DNA of 64,000 nucleotides from an archaeon (GTDB lineage: Archaea; Thermoproteota; Nitrososphaeria; Nitrososphaerales; Gagatemarchaeaceae). Below are positions 46,610 to 56,288 of this stretch, piece after piece. The stretch is taken from NCBI GenBank assembly GCA_021827865.1, contig JAKAUC010000009.1, positions 248,001-312,000 of the forward strand, in the 5' to 3' direction. The position numbers and the translations under genes are program-made. The notes under the pieces were generated by a model that was given only the letters and a program-made list of their open reading frames with translations, searched no databases and was not told the origin of the DNA. Within the stretch, counting starts at the first letter, position 1. Each line of letters starts with the position of its first letter.

Positions 46610-48925
46610 CTAGAGGGCGCTGAAATTGTTCGTCCACTGCTGGTAGGCCCGGAGCATGTCGGGGGACACCGAAGGCTTCCTCGTCCTCATTATCTCCTTG
46701 AAGTCGCTCAGGTCGATGGGGCGCGGGGACGACTCCTTGTCGAGGGCGTTGCCGGACTTGAACAGCTCCCTGACCACCCTCAACTGGACCCCCTGGCAGA
46801 TGTCCTTGATGTCGCTCCCCGAATACCCTTCGCTGAGCTTGGCCAGGGTTGGAAGCTCGACGTCTTCCGCGAGGGTGAGCGGCGCGGTGTAGAGCTTGAA
46901 CTGCGCCATGCGGGCGTCGTTGTCCGGGAGGGGGACCAGGATCCTCTTGGAGAACCTGCGAAGGAAAGGAGGGTCGAGGGACCACGGCTTGTTGGTGGCT
47001 CCGATGACGTACAAGTGGAGGTTCTTCCCCTTGTCGTTGATGCCGTCGGTCTCCTTCAGGAACTGGTCCCTGACCCTCACCTCGCCCCCCACCTCCTGGC
47101 CCCTGGTCCCGAGGAGCGAGTCGATCTCGTCGACGAAGACTATGACAGGCTTGTTGTCGCCCAGCATCTTCCTGGCGTTGGCGAAGAGCTTGGCCACGTT
47201 CTTCTCCCCCTCCCCCAGCCACTTGCTCATGATGGAGGCCGCGTCGACAGAGATGAAGTAGCCGTCGATCTCGGCGGCCGTGGCAGCTGCGACCATGGTC
47301 TTCCCGCAGTTGCCGCTCCATACGGCCTTGCCGTTGCGCCTGACGTAGATGACGTGGTTCTGGACAGTCACGTCCCAGACCATGCCCGAGTAGTCCTCCC
47401 ACTGCTCTATGCTGGGCTTGTCGACTCGCGTTTCGCCTCTGCGATATAGGATACTCAGCCTGTAGTTGGCCGTCGTCCGAGTTATCGTCCTCTCCTTTCC
47501 ATCCGCCCCTACGATGGCGGCCGTGGAACCGGCATCCGTGTGGACCACATAGTTGCACGCCATGCCCGCCTTGAGGGTGATTTCCATCAGGTCGTCCCGC
47601 AAGCGCGGCGAGGAAGTTTGGCAACGCACCCTGGTGGCGCCAACCTCGGCTTCGTCCACCTCGTGCGTCCCATCGCCCCGCGCGTAGTACTCCAGGATGC
47701 TCCGCAGGAGGGCGGGGGACAGGTCCTTGATTTCATCCGGAATGTACTTGGTGTATTTGTCGCCGATCGGCCGGAGGAGCTCGTACAGTTGCTTGTTGAG
47801 GACCGTTACGCGCCCGTCTGAAGAGTAATGTGGGTTGAGCCCCCACTTCTTGAGGCTATCGTATGCGAAGTCGAGGAGGTCCTGGTCCAGGTTCCTTATC
47901 CCGACGTGGTAATTGCCTCCCCAGTAGGCGGTATAACCCTCGGCAAGCCAAAGCCCGAAGAACGGGGCCCATTCGGACATGGGTATCCTGATCTCCTCAT
48001 GTTTTGGCCCGCTCCCTGATTCGCGCTGGGGCAGAAGAACGAATTCCCTGTCGATGCCGCGCCACTTGGCATCTTTCTTGTAGTAGGGGTAAGTGCCGCC
48101 GTTGCTCCTTCCGAACACATCACCTGGATGGGCAAAATCGTACTTCACCTTGCCCTGCTGAGCCTTCTTCCCTACCCAGAGCTGATGGTCGGGCGTGACC
48201 ATCAGGCTGACCTGGGTGGACTCCAGGCGGTACATCTTTCCTTCGTAATGATATTGGATCTTTCGTACAATCGGGTGGTACTCGAGTTCGTTCGTGCCGG
48301 GGTTGAGCGTGGCCACGACCTCGTCATCGGCCAGTTCGGTGTATTTCTTCCATCCCCGCTTGGTAAGGATCTCCGTCTGTTCGTCAAAGCATCCTGGCGG
48401 GCCGTAGAGGAGGATGCCCCTGGGCCACCCGAGCTTGAAGAGGTCTGGGCGCAGGTAGGGGAATACGATGGACTCGCGTATCGCCTGCTTGCAGTCTTCC
48501 AGGCCGATGACGTCGTCCCACTTCACGTCAGGCTTCTCGGTGACCACGAGCTCGTTGAAGGACGCCTTCAGCTGCTGCACGACCTGGGGGCCGGCAGGGG
48601 AGTTGGGGCTCGAAGTCGGCGGTGCCCCCGAGCCGGGCTTCCCGACCACGGTCCCCGGGGTCCAGCCGGGCTCCTGTGACGAGTCCGGAGGGAGCAGCCC
48701 GTGGGCCGCCTGGATGGCCTTGACCCTCTCCTGATAGGCCATGGCCCTCTCCGTGTACTGCTTGTTGAGCCTGTAGTCGGGGTAGAGGTGGACCAGCTTC
48801 ACCAGGGTGGAGATGGCCTTCTGGTACATCTGGATGGCCATGCCGTGGGCCCCCTGTGAGTCGAGCCTGATCGCCTCGGAGGCGTACTTCTTCGCGTCGT
48901 CCTCCAGCTCCTTGGCCGCGACCAC
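46610..48925 (-). CDS. cdvC: CdvC (Vps4-family AAA ATPase with MIT domain) interrupted by an intein in Walker A
   Basis: N-terminal MIT (AKKYASEAIRLDSQGAHGMAIQMYQKAISTLVKLV); ILLYGPPG-[intein]-CGKTMVAAATAAE; Walker B VIVFVDEIDSLLG; C-terminal Vps4 region. Confidence 0.95.
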   Translation of the reverse strand: MVAAKELEDDAKKYASEAIRLDSQGAHGMAIQMYQKAISTLVKLVHLYPDYRLNKQYTERAMAYQERVKAIQAAHGLLPPDSSQEPGWTPGTVVGKPGSGAPPTSSPNSPAGPQVVQQLKASFNELVVTEKPDVKWDDVIGLEDCKQAIRESIVFPYLRPDLFKLGWPRGILLYGPPGCFDEQTEILTKRGWKKYTELADDEVVATLNPGTNELEYHPIVRKIQYHYEGKMYRLESTQVSLMVTPDHQLWVGKKAQQGKVKYDFAHPGDVFGRSNGGTYPYYKKDAKWRGIDREFVLLPQRESGSGPKHEEIRIPMSEWAPFFGLWLAEGYTAYWGGNYHVGIRNLDQDLLDFAYDSLKKWGLNPHYSSDGRVTVLNKQLYELLRPIGDKYTKYIPDEIKDLSPALLRSILEYYARGDGTHEVDEAEVGATRVRCQTSSPRLRDDLMEITLKAGMACNYVVHTDAGSTAAIVGADGKERTITRTTANYRLSILYRRGETRVDKPSIEQWEDYSGMVWDVTVQNHVIYVRRNGKAVWSGNCGKTMVAAATAAEIDGYFISVDAASIMSKWLGEGEKNVAKLFANARKMLGDNKPVIVFVDEIDSLLGTRGQEVGGEVRVRDQFLKETDGINDKGKNLHLYVIGATNKPWSLDPPFLRRFSKRILVPLPDNDARMAQFKLYTAPLTLAEDVELPTLAKLSEGYSGSDIKDICQGVQLRVVRELFKSGNALDKESSPRPIDLSDFKEIMRTRKPSVSPDMLRAYQQWTNNFSAL
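47309..48391 (-). mobile_element. Intein with LAGLIDADG-like homing endonuclease domain, inserted in cdvC P-loop (361 aa)
   Basis: Starts CFDEQTEILTKRGWKKYTEL (block A), block B VSLMVTPDHQLWV, LAGLIDADG-like FFGLWLAEGY and LLRSILEYYARGDGTH, blocks F/G VWDVTVQNHVIYVRRNGKAVWSGN|C. Confidence 0.95.
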
Positions 48926-48927
48926 GC

Positions 48928-49788
48928 TCAGTTCCCAGAGCCTCCGTCGCCTAGCTTGACCTTCCCCTGGGCCATCAGCGTGAGCATCGCCTGCTCCACC
49001 TCGTCGGAGGGCATCTTAAGCACAGAGGAAGCGTCCGTTATGTCGACGTTGCCGTCGTGGATGGCTGCGTACTGCAGCACCTGCTCCTCGGCCTGGTCCC
49101 GGGGGTGGGGCGCGTAGAGGGCGCCCAGGACCTGGGAGTCCTCCTCGTCGTCGTCCCCCGCAGCCAAGAGGGGCGTCCGCTCCTGGAGCTCCGGGGCCTC
49201 GCGCTGGAGGACCCTCGGGGAGACCATGAGCGTCCGCTTCATCTCCTCGGCCCTCTCCTCGGCCAGCTTCCTGGCCTGCTCGATGAGCTCCTCGCCGCTG
49301 TCCGTCTGGATGTTGAGCTGTATCCCCGGGGTGACGTTCCCCATGCCGGCCATGGTCTCGCTGAGGGCGCTGCTGATCTCGTCCGAGGCCTGGTCCAGGG
49401 AGGGGGCCATCCCCTGGACTGTCTTGTTGACCTTGCGGAGGACCCTGAAGGCGCTGCTCATGTGGGACATCACGTCCCCGACCTCAGCTATGCTCTCGAG
49501 CCTGAGGACGACCTGGGTCAGGGCGAGCTCGCTGGCGTAGACGACCTTCCCCACCTTCCTTAGCTCCGCCCACTCGTTGGCGTAGACGTTGGCCTTGGAC
49601 TGGTCCTTGGTCTTAATGGCCCTGACTGTGGTGTCGAAGAGGGCCTTCCTCCTCTGCTCGAGCCTCATCCGGATGTTCTCCAGCTCCTTGCGGTGGTACT
49701 CTATCTCTTTGATCGTGGACGTGATCTTCGGCTTTATGGCGTCCTCTCGGCCTATGCCTAGTAGCCTCAGAGGTGCACGGGCGGACAA
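48928..49788 (-). CDS. cdvB: CdvB (ESCRT-III/Snf7-like) with C-terminal winged-helix-like domain
   Basis: KPKITSTIKEIEYHRKELENIRMRLEQRRKALFDTTVRAIKTKDQSKANVYANEWAELRKVGKVVYASELALTQVVLRLESI...; C-term VLQYAAIHDGNVDITDASSVLKMPSDEVEQAMLTLMAQGKV. Confidence 0.92.
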   Translation of the reverse strand: MSARAPLRLLGIGREDAIKPKITSTIKEIEYHRKELENIRMRLEQRRKALFDTTVRAIKTKDQSKANVYANEWAELRKVGKVVYASELALTQVVLRLESIAEVGDVMSHMSSAFRVLRKVNKTVQGMAPSLDQASDEISSALSETMAGMGNVTPGIQLNIQTDSGEELIEQARKLAEERAEEMKRTLMVSPRVLQREAPELQERTPLLAAGDDDEEDSQVLGALYAPHPRDQAEEQVLQYAAIHDGNVDITDASSVLKMPSDEVEQAMLTLMAQGKVKLGDGGSGN

Positions 49789-50005
49789 ATACGCCGCTTC
49801 ACGGGTCGCCCCCCATAATCACGGGGTTGGTCAACAAAAGCGATACAATATGGTGAAAGTTTGTTCGAACTGCGTTGCGCGGCGGTTGCGGCGCTCGGCT
49901 CCTCCCGAGGGGTGCGGCCGCGGCTGTGGTGGGGCGGGTCAGGTTCCTGCGAGGGGCATGGTGCCCACTGGGGCTCGGAGAAAAGAAAGGAGCGAGGGCC
50001 CCTTC

Positions 50006-50659
50006 TTAGTAGGAGGTGCCCTCGGTAGAGGTAGCTTCGGCAGACGGGAGAGACGACGGGATGTCCGGGAACTTCTCGCGCATGCGCGTCTCAGCCACCG
50101 CTGAGGCCTCGGCCAAGATTTTCTCGGCGTCCTCGTTGGCGGCTTCGAAGTTCAGGGAGTACCCACCGACCGTTCCTGCGTCCACCAGGATGCTACTTAG
50201 CAGCCCAGAGATCTCGCCGATCTCGCTCTCGGCCTCGGGGAGGACGCCCACCAAGCCTTGCTTGACGTTGCGTATCACCGACATGGCCGGGGTCAGGGTG
50301 ACGACGATGTCGCCCAGTTCCGTGATTGTGTTGAGTCTGAGCACTATCTGCTCCAGAGCGAGCTTGGCCTGCGTGACCATCTTGTTCATCTTTCTGATCT
50401 CGGCCAGCTCGTTCGCGAAGACGGATGCGTGCTGAGTGTCGTGCTTCTGTAGAGAGCTCACGACCTTTGCGAAGATCGAGTTGTCCCTCTCTCTGAGTTT
50501 GGTGGATGTGGAGTCGAGTTTGGCTACTTGGACTTGGATTTGTCGGACTGCGAGGTCGAGCCTCGGCTTCAGGGGTCCGGGATTCCTCACGGAATCCTTT
50601 ACCCGAGTTCCGAAACTCTGGGTGTTTTGCTTTTCCCATTTACCTGCGAACGTAGACAT
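50006..50659 (-). CDS. CdvB paralogue (ESCRT-III/Snf7-like, short form)
   Basis: LKPRLDLAVRQIQVQVAKLDSTSTKLRERDNSIFAKVVSSLQKHDTQHASVFANELAEIRKMNKMVTQAKLALEQIVLRLNTITELGDIVVTLTPAMSVI. Confidence 0.9.
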   Translation of the reverse strand: MSTFAGKWEKQNTQSFGTRVKDSVRNPGPLKPRLDLAVRQIQVQVAKLDSTSTKLRERDNSIFAKVVSSLQKHDTQHASVFANELAEIRKMNKMVTQAKLALEQIVLRLNTITELGDIVVTLTPAMSVIRNVKQGLVGVLPEAESEIGEISGLLSSILVDAGTVGGYSLNFEAANEDAEKILAEASAVAETRMREKFPDIPSSLPSAEATSTEGTSY

Positions 50660-50801
50660 AGGTAGCTTCGAGCAATCACGCGGCCAAATTCTCTATGTGG
50701 GGTGTAGTATAATCTGCTTCACCAACGCATTAACTATTGTTCTTTTTGTTGACACGCGGCCCGGGCCGAGGTTTTTCTGGCCCCCGGAGGGGACCAGGGG
50801 G

Positions 50802-51488
50802 GTGAAGGTCGCCGTCCTCTCCGACGTGCACGGGAACCTCGAGGCGCTGGGCGCGGTCCTCGGGGAGGCCGAGGGGCTGGACGTCTACTGCCTCGGGGAC
50901 TTCGTCGACTACGGGGCCCAGCCCAACGAGGTCATAGAGGCGCTGAGGGACCGCGGGGCCAAGAGCGTGGTCGGCAACCACGACGTCGCCGCCCTGGACG
51001 GGGACACCTCGGGGTTCAACGCCAGGGCCGCCATGTCCTCGGTCTGGACCGCGAAGCACATCACCCAGGAGAGCGCGGCCTACCTCAGGGGGCTCCCCCA
51101 GGAGCTCAGCCTCGACATCGGGGGGACCAGGGCCTACTTCGCCCACGGCAGCCCGGACGACAGGCTGTGGGAGTACGTCGACCCGCGGACCCACTCGAAC
51201 CTGTTCGGATACTACCTGGGAAGGGTGAAAGCCAGGGCCATCGGCCTGGGGCACACCCACGTCCCCTACGCCTGGAAGGAGGGGGATGGGATGGTGTTCA
51301 ACCCTGGCTCGGTGGGGCAGCCCAGGGACGGAGACTGGAGGGCCGGCTTCGCCCTGGTGAGCTTCGACGGTGGCAGGGTGGAGGTGGAGGAGAGGAGGGT
51401 GAAGTACGACGTCGAGGGGGCCGCGAGGAAGATACTGGACGCCGGGCTCCCGGAGTACTTCTCGAGGCGGCTGCGGACGGGGACATGA
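50802..51488 (+). CDS. Metallophosphoesterase (YfcE/MJ0936-like)
   Basis: GTG start; VAVLSDVHGNLEAL, YCLGDFVDYG, SVVGNHD, IGLGHTHVPY, NPGSVGQPR. Confidence 0.88.
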   Translation: MKVAVLSDVHGNLEALGAVLGEAEGLDVYCLGDFVDYGAQPNEVIEALRDRGAKSVVGNHDVAALDGDTSGFNARAAMSSVWTAKHITQESAAYLRGLPQELSLDIGGTRAYFAHGSPDDRLWEYVDPRTHSNLFGYYLGRVKARAIGLGHTHVPYAWKEGDGMVFNPGSVGQPRDGDWRAGFALVSFDGGRVEVEERRVKYDVEGAARKILDAGLPEYFSRRLRTGT

Positions 51489-51574
51489 ACCCCGAAGATG
51501 CAGGTCTCGCCCGGGGGAGCGCGGAGGGCGCCGGAAGCTAAAATAGCCCCCCGATTGACCGATTGGTGGCTTGA

Positions 51575-54500
51575 GTGGTTACAAAATTAGCCCGACGTTC
51601 TAGAAGGCGCCCAGCACTCAGCCAAGACTACGACTGGAAGAAGATCGAAGCGAAGGCCAGGAGGTTCTATGCCTCCCCCGGGGCCAAGGCCAGGATAGCG
51701 AAGGCGGTGTCAGGGAGCAGGCCGGTCGGCTACGTCGAGGGGCCCCCGACCCTGAACAACCAGCCCCACGTCGGCCACGTGAGGGGGAGGATGATGAAGG
51801 ACCTCTGGTACAGGCATCGGACCATCCACGGGGAGAACATAGTCTTCCGGGGCGGGTGGGACACCCAGGGGCTCCCGGTGGAGCTGCAGGCGGAGAAGGA
51901 GCTGGGGCTCTCGGGGAACAAGTGGGAGGACCTGGAGAAGGTGGGGGTCGACAAGCTGGTGGCGGAGTGCAAGCGCATCATCGGGACCTACAGGAAGGAC
52001 TGGGAGGAGGCGGACGGGCTCCTGGGGCTGATGCTGGACCACAGCCGGGCCTACATGACCTACCGCGACGAGTACATAGAGCGGGAGTGGTCCTACCTGG
52101 AGACGGCCTGGAAGAGGGGGCTGCTGGGGGAGGGGTTCAAGGTGGTCCCCTACTGCCCAAAGTGCCAGACGGCGCTGAGCGCCGGCGAGGTCAGCCTCGG
52201 CGGCTACGAGAAGCTCGAGGACCCCAGCCTCTACTACAAGGCGAAGGCCGAGGACGGGGCCTACCTCGTGGTCTGGACGACCATGCCGTTCACCGTGGTG
52301 ACAGACGAGCTCGTGGGGGTGAAGCCCGGGGCGGACTACGAGTACGTCGAAGCCGGAGACGAGGTCTGGGTGGTGAACTCCGGGAGGAAGGAGGCCCTGG
52401 CCAAGGAGCTGGGGGTGCAGTTCGGCGAGACCAGGAAGCGGGTGAAGGGGGAGGCGCTGGAGGGGCTGAGGTACCAGCACCCGCTCCTGGACCTGATACC
52501 CGGGCTCAGGAAGGCGGCCCTGGGCGGGAAGGTGCACAGGGTGGTGGCCGAGGAGTACGTGGACGTCACCACCGGGACCGGGCTGGTGCACATGTCCCCG
52601 GCCAACGGGGAGGAGGACTTCGCGGTGGCCCAGAGGAGGGGGGTCCCGGTCTTCGCCCCCTTCGACGACAGGGTGAGGTTCACCCAGGAGGCGGGGAGGT
52701 TCGCGGGGCTCTTCGCCAGGGACGCGGACCAGGCGGTCGTCGACGAGCTGAAGGGGAGGGGGGCCGCCGTCGGCGCCGGGAGGATCGTCCACGACTACCC
52801 CGTCTGCTGGAGGTCAGACGACAGGCTGGTCTGGCTCGCCAGGCGGGAGTACTTCTACTGGGTCGACAGGATCAGGGCGGACGTGGTCAGGGCGGCAGAG
52901 AAGGTCGAATACTACTTCGACGGGCCGAAGAACAGGTTCCTGGCCGGGCTGGCAGAGTCCCCTCCGTGGTGCGTGACCAGGGAGAGGGTCTGGGGGACAC
53001 CCCTCCCCATATGGGTCTGCGAGTCCTGCGGCGAGAAGACCGGGGCGTTCTCCAGGAAGGCGGTGGTCGCCCAGGCGCTGGAGCTCCCCGACGGGCCGAG
53101 GTTCGAGCTCCACAGGCCCTGGGTGGACAGGGTGGTCCTCAGGTGCAGGAAGTGCGGCGGGAGGGCGAAGCGGGAGCCCTTCGTCCTGGACACCTGGCAC
53201 AACAGCGGGGCCGCCCCCTACTCGTCGTTCAGCGACAGGGAGTTCTCGGCCCTCGTCCCCGTCGAGTTCCTCACCGAGGCCATAGACCAGACCAGGGGTT
53301 GGGCCTACACCCTGCTCCTGCTGAACGTCATCAGGACGGGGAAGCCGGTCGCCCCCTACAGGGCGTTCCTGTTCCAGGGGCACGTCCTGGACGAGAACGG
53401 GCAGAAGATGAGCAAGAGGCTCGGGAACGTGGTCCAGGGGCTGGACCTCCTCCGCAACAACCCGGTGGACGTCGCCAGGTTCTACGTCCTCGCCAAGGCG
53501 TCCCCCGAGGACTCGGTCAACTTCGACCCGAAGGAGATGTCCGGGAGGGCCTACCAGGTGATGAACACCCTCTACCACCTGCACCTGTACCTGCAGCAGA
53601 ACGGGGCCGTGGACGGCTACTCCCCGGCGAGGCACGGCCTGGCCTGGGCGGCGAAGAGGGGCGCCCTCACCACCGTGGACAGGTGGGCGCTGCGGAAGCT
53701 GGCCCGGGCGGAGCGGGACGTGGAGCGGGGGTACTCGACCGGGAGGTACAACGAGGCAGCGAAGAGCCTGGAGGAGCTTGTGATCGCGCACCTCAGCCAG
53801 ACCTACGTCAGGCTGGTGAGGAGCGAGCTCTGGGACGACGACCCCAGGGGGAGGGGGCGCCGCCTGGCGATCTACGCCGTGCTGGGGCACGCCCTCAGGA
53901 GGGCCGACCAGCTGCTGCACCCCATAGCCCCCTTCGCCACCGAGTACCTCTACCAGGAGGTCTTCGAGGCGGGGGGGTGGACGGCCCCCATCATCTCGAA
54001 GGGGATGTGGAAGGGGACGGGCCACAGCTCGGCCGGGGCCGAGGAGGTGGTCGACTTCTCGCTCAGGGTGGAGGACGCGTGCAACTCTGCGAGGGCCAGG
54101 GCGAAGCTCAAGCGGCGGTGGCCCCTCAGGAGGGTGGAGCTCCTGGTGCAGCCCCCGGCGGAGGGGGTCGCAGGCAGGGCGAAGAAGACGGTGTCGCTGC
54201 TCTGCAACGTGAGGGGGGTCGGGGTGCGGACCGAGCCCGAGGGGTTCCCTGCTGCCTTCGCCCTCCGGGCTAACACGTCGAGGGTGGGCGCCCTGTTCAA
54301 GGAGAGGACCAGGGAGGTCCTCGCGGCGATCAGGCCCCTGGAAGGGAGGGCGGCGCTGGAGGCGTACTTCTCAGGGAAGCCCGTCAGGGCCGGGTCCTTC
54401 GACGTCCCCCTTTCGGTCTACGAGCTCTCGGTCGTCCCCGGGGAGGGCTTCGAGGTTGCGGAGAAGGGAGGGGTTTTCGTCGCCCTCCCCAGGGAGAGGG

Positions 54501-54772
54501 ACAGGAAGCTGGTGGCCGAGGGGCTGGTCAGGGACCTGGCCAGGAGGCTGCAGGCCCTCAGGAAGGAGAAGGGCTTCGTCCCGACGGCGATGCTCGGGTC
54601 AGCCTCGGTGGCTGGCCTGGAGGCCGAGGACGTGGAGTTCGTGGAGCCGCTGAAGGACGAGCTCGCCTACCTGGTGAGGGTGAAGCGGGTGAGCCTGTCG
54701 ACGGAGAAGGCAGGGAAAGGGTGGTCCGAGGCGGAGCTGGACGGGAAGCCCGTCTACCTCAGGGTCGGCTAG
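51575..54772 (+). CDS. ileS: Isoleucyl-tRNA synthetase
   Basis: EGPPTLNNQPHVGHVRGRMMKD, GGWDTQGLPVE, KMSKRLGNVV. Confidence 0.95.
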   Translation: MVTKLARRSRRRPALSQDYDWKKIEAKARRFYASPGAKARIAKAVSGSRPVGYVEGPPTLNNQPHVGHVRGRMMKDLWYRHRTIHGENIVFRGGWDTQGLPVELQAEKELGLSGNKWEDLEKVGVDKLVAECKRIIGTYRKDWEEADGLLGLMLDHSRAYMTYRDEYIEREWSYLETAWKRGLLGEGFKVVPYCPKCQTALSAGEVSLGGYEKLEDPSLYYKAKAEDGAYLVVWTTMPFTVVTDELVGVKPGADYEYVEAGDEVWVVNSGRKEALAKELGVQFGETRKRVKGEALEGLRYQHPLLDLIPGLRKAALGGKVHRVVAEEYVDVTTGTGLVHMSPANGEEDFAVAQRRGVPVFAPFDDRVRFTQEAGRFAGLFARDADQAVVDELKGRGAAVGAGRIVHDYPVCWRSDDRLVWLARREYFYWVDRIRADVVRAAEKVEYYFDGPKNRFLAGLAESPPWCVTRERVWGTPLPIWVCESCGEKTGAFSRKAVVAQALELPDGPRFELHRPWVDRVVLRCRKCGGRAKREPFVLDTWHNSGAAPYSSFSDREFSALVPVEFLTEAIDQTRGWAYTLLLLNVIRTGKPVAPYRAFLFQGHVLDENGQKMSKRLGNVVQGLDLLRNNPVDVARFYVLAKASPEDSVNFDPKEMSGRAYQVMNTLYHLHLYLQQNGAVDGYSPARHGLAWAAKRGALTTVDRWALRKLARAERDVERGYSTGRYNEAAKSLEELVIAHLSQTYVRLVRSELWDDDPRGRGRRLAIYAVLGHALRRADQLLHPIAPFATEYLYQEVFEAGGWTAPIISKGMWKGTGHSSAGAEEVVDFSLRVEDACNSARARAKLKRRWPLRRVELLVQPPAEGVAGRAKKTVSLLCNVRGVGVRTEPEGFPAAFALRANTSRVGALFKERTREVLAAIRPLEGRAALEAYFSGKPVRAGSFDVPLSVYELSVVPGEGFEVAEKGGVFVALPRERDRKLVAEGLVRDLARRLQALRKEKGFVPTAMLGSASVAGLEAEDVEFVEPLKDELAYLVRVKRVSLSTEKAGKGWSEAELDGKPVYLRVG

Positions 54773-55200
54773 CCGGGCGCGGTCGACGCCTCCTCCCTCT
54801 TTATCCAGGTGAAGCGCACGCTGAGCCAGTAGCGGAGGAGGAAGGCCGCGGCTATGCCGAACAGGTTCGAGACAGCGTAGTTGATCCCCAGGTAGGTGGT
54901 GAGGCTGTAGAGGATGCTCAGGTTGACCACGAGGCCGATGATCATCAGGGCGTTGAACTTCACGAGGCGCACCGCGATGTGGCCGTGGCGCCTGTCCCTG
55001 AAGGTCCAGTAGTCGTTGAGGAAGAAGTTCGAGAGGATGGAGGCCTCGATGGCGACGGCGTCGGCGTGGAGGAGGTAGACCCTCGCGTAGACCAGGGCGA
55101 GGAGGAGCCCCTCGTTGACCATGACCCCCGAGAGCCCCACCACGTTGAACTTGATGAAGCTCAGCCAGTAGCTCAGCCTAAGGGTCTTCTTGAGGTCCAA
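54769..55200 (-). CDS. GtrA-family membrane protein
   Basis: FIKFNVVGLSGVMVNEGLLLALV, AIEASILSNFFLNDYWTFRDR. Confidence 0.85.
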   Translation of the reverse strand: MDLKKTLRLSYWLSFIKFNVVGLSGVMVNEGLLLALVYARVYLLHADAVAIEASILSNFFLNDYWTFRDRRHGHIAVRLVKFNALMIIGLVVNLSILYSLTTYLGINYAVSNLFGIAAAFLLRYWLSVRFTWIKREEASTAPG

Positions 55201-55269
55201 TGCGTCAACTCTGCCTCGTCCGGGGCAATGAGACGGGCCGAAAGCCGGGGCTATTTAACGGGCCGGGAG

Positions 55270-56259
55270 TCAAAAGTCAGAGATGGAGGACTGGTAGGGG
55301 GCAAGGGGCCTGGCGGAGAAGCCGAGCTTCCTGAGGTCCTGGGCGAACTCGGAGGCGAAGCCGTGGACGGTGTACACCGTCTCCGGGGACACGGCCCTGA
55401 CCAGGCTTAGGAGCTCCTGGTAGTCGCAGTGGTCGCTCAGGGGGAAGGAGTAGTCCGCCCCCATGGTGAACTTGTACCCCTGGCCCAGGGCCCAGCCGCT
55501 GAAGGCGACCAGGATGGCCCCGTACTTCTTCTTCAGGTGGGACATCACCCTGCTCTTCCCGCTGGCCATGGGGCTGACCATCAGCCAGGGGCCGCTGGGG
55601 AGGTCGTCAAGGCCCTTGGAGGGGTCGAAGGTCGTCCCGCGCTTGAGGGGGACGCCGTGCTCGATGTGTATCCTGTTCATCGTCGCGACCTTCTCGTGGT
55701 AGATCATCGGCTCCCAGCTGGAGAAGAAGTAGGAGAGGAGCTGGGCCTTCCCCAGCGGGTACCCCATCAGGACCACGGGGTTCCCCCTGTCGTAGGCGGA
55801 GGCGATCACCGAGTTGACTTCCTTCACCAGCTTCGCTGTCGGCGGGAAGACATACTCCGGGGTCCCGTAGGTCGTCTCCATCACCAGTATCCGCGCCTGC
55901 CTGGTCCTGCACTTGCCGAGGAAGGCCCTGGTCCTCCCGGACGCGTCCCCGGTGTAGTAGACCTCGTCGGCGATGCGTATCGCCCTGGAGCCGAGGATGT
56001 GCCCCGAGTCCAGGAGCTCGACCCCCTCGACCTCCTCGGTGGTGCGCCCCAGGTCGTACCCCCTCGCCTTGGCCAGCTCCCCGGTGACCGACGACGCGAT
56101 GACCTTCTCGGTCTTCGACGGGGCGTGCATGTGGTCGATGTGGGCGTGGGATACGAAGGTGTAGTCGGCCCTGACGTGGGAGTGCGGGTCGAGGGCGTAG
56201 CGGGTCTCCCCCAGGTCTACAAGGATGCCGCCGTTGGCGGTGACAGAGGCGCCCCCCAA
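55270..56259 (-). CDS. Metallo-beta-lactamase/beta-CASP exonuclease-like protein
   Basis: YTFVSHAHIDHMHAP, ELLDSGHILGSRAIRI, YTGDASGR, PLSDHCDYQEL, VYTVHGFASEFAQDL; TTG start at 56259 with TTAAAT box upstream. Confidence 0.82.
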   Translation of the reverse strand: MGGASVTANGGILVDLGETRYALDPHSHVRADYTFVSHAHIDHMHAPSKTEKVIASSVTGELAKARGYDLGRTTEEVEGVELLDSGHILGSRAIRIADEVYYTGDASGRTRAFLGKCRTRQARILVMETTYGTPEYVFPPTAKLVKEVNSVIASAYDRGNPVVLMGYPLGKAQLLSYFFSSWEPMIYHEKVATMNRIHIEHGVPLKRGTTFDPSKGLDDLPSGPWLMVSPMASGKSRVMSHLKKKYGAILVAFSGWALGQGYKFTMGADYSFPLSDHCDYQELLSLVRAVSPETVYTVHGFASEFAQDLRKLGFSARPLAPYQSSISDF

Positions 56260-56288
56260 GATGCGAGCCCTGACCGCGCGGGCGGGAT

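Noticed and set aside
49800-50005. Small Cys-rich ORF starting MVKVCSNCVARRL between the two cdvB genes
   Set aside because: Codon usage is poor and the frame runs into the antisense of the CdvB paralogue; treated as promoter/intergenic DNA.
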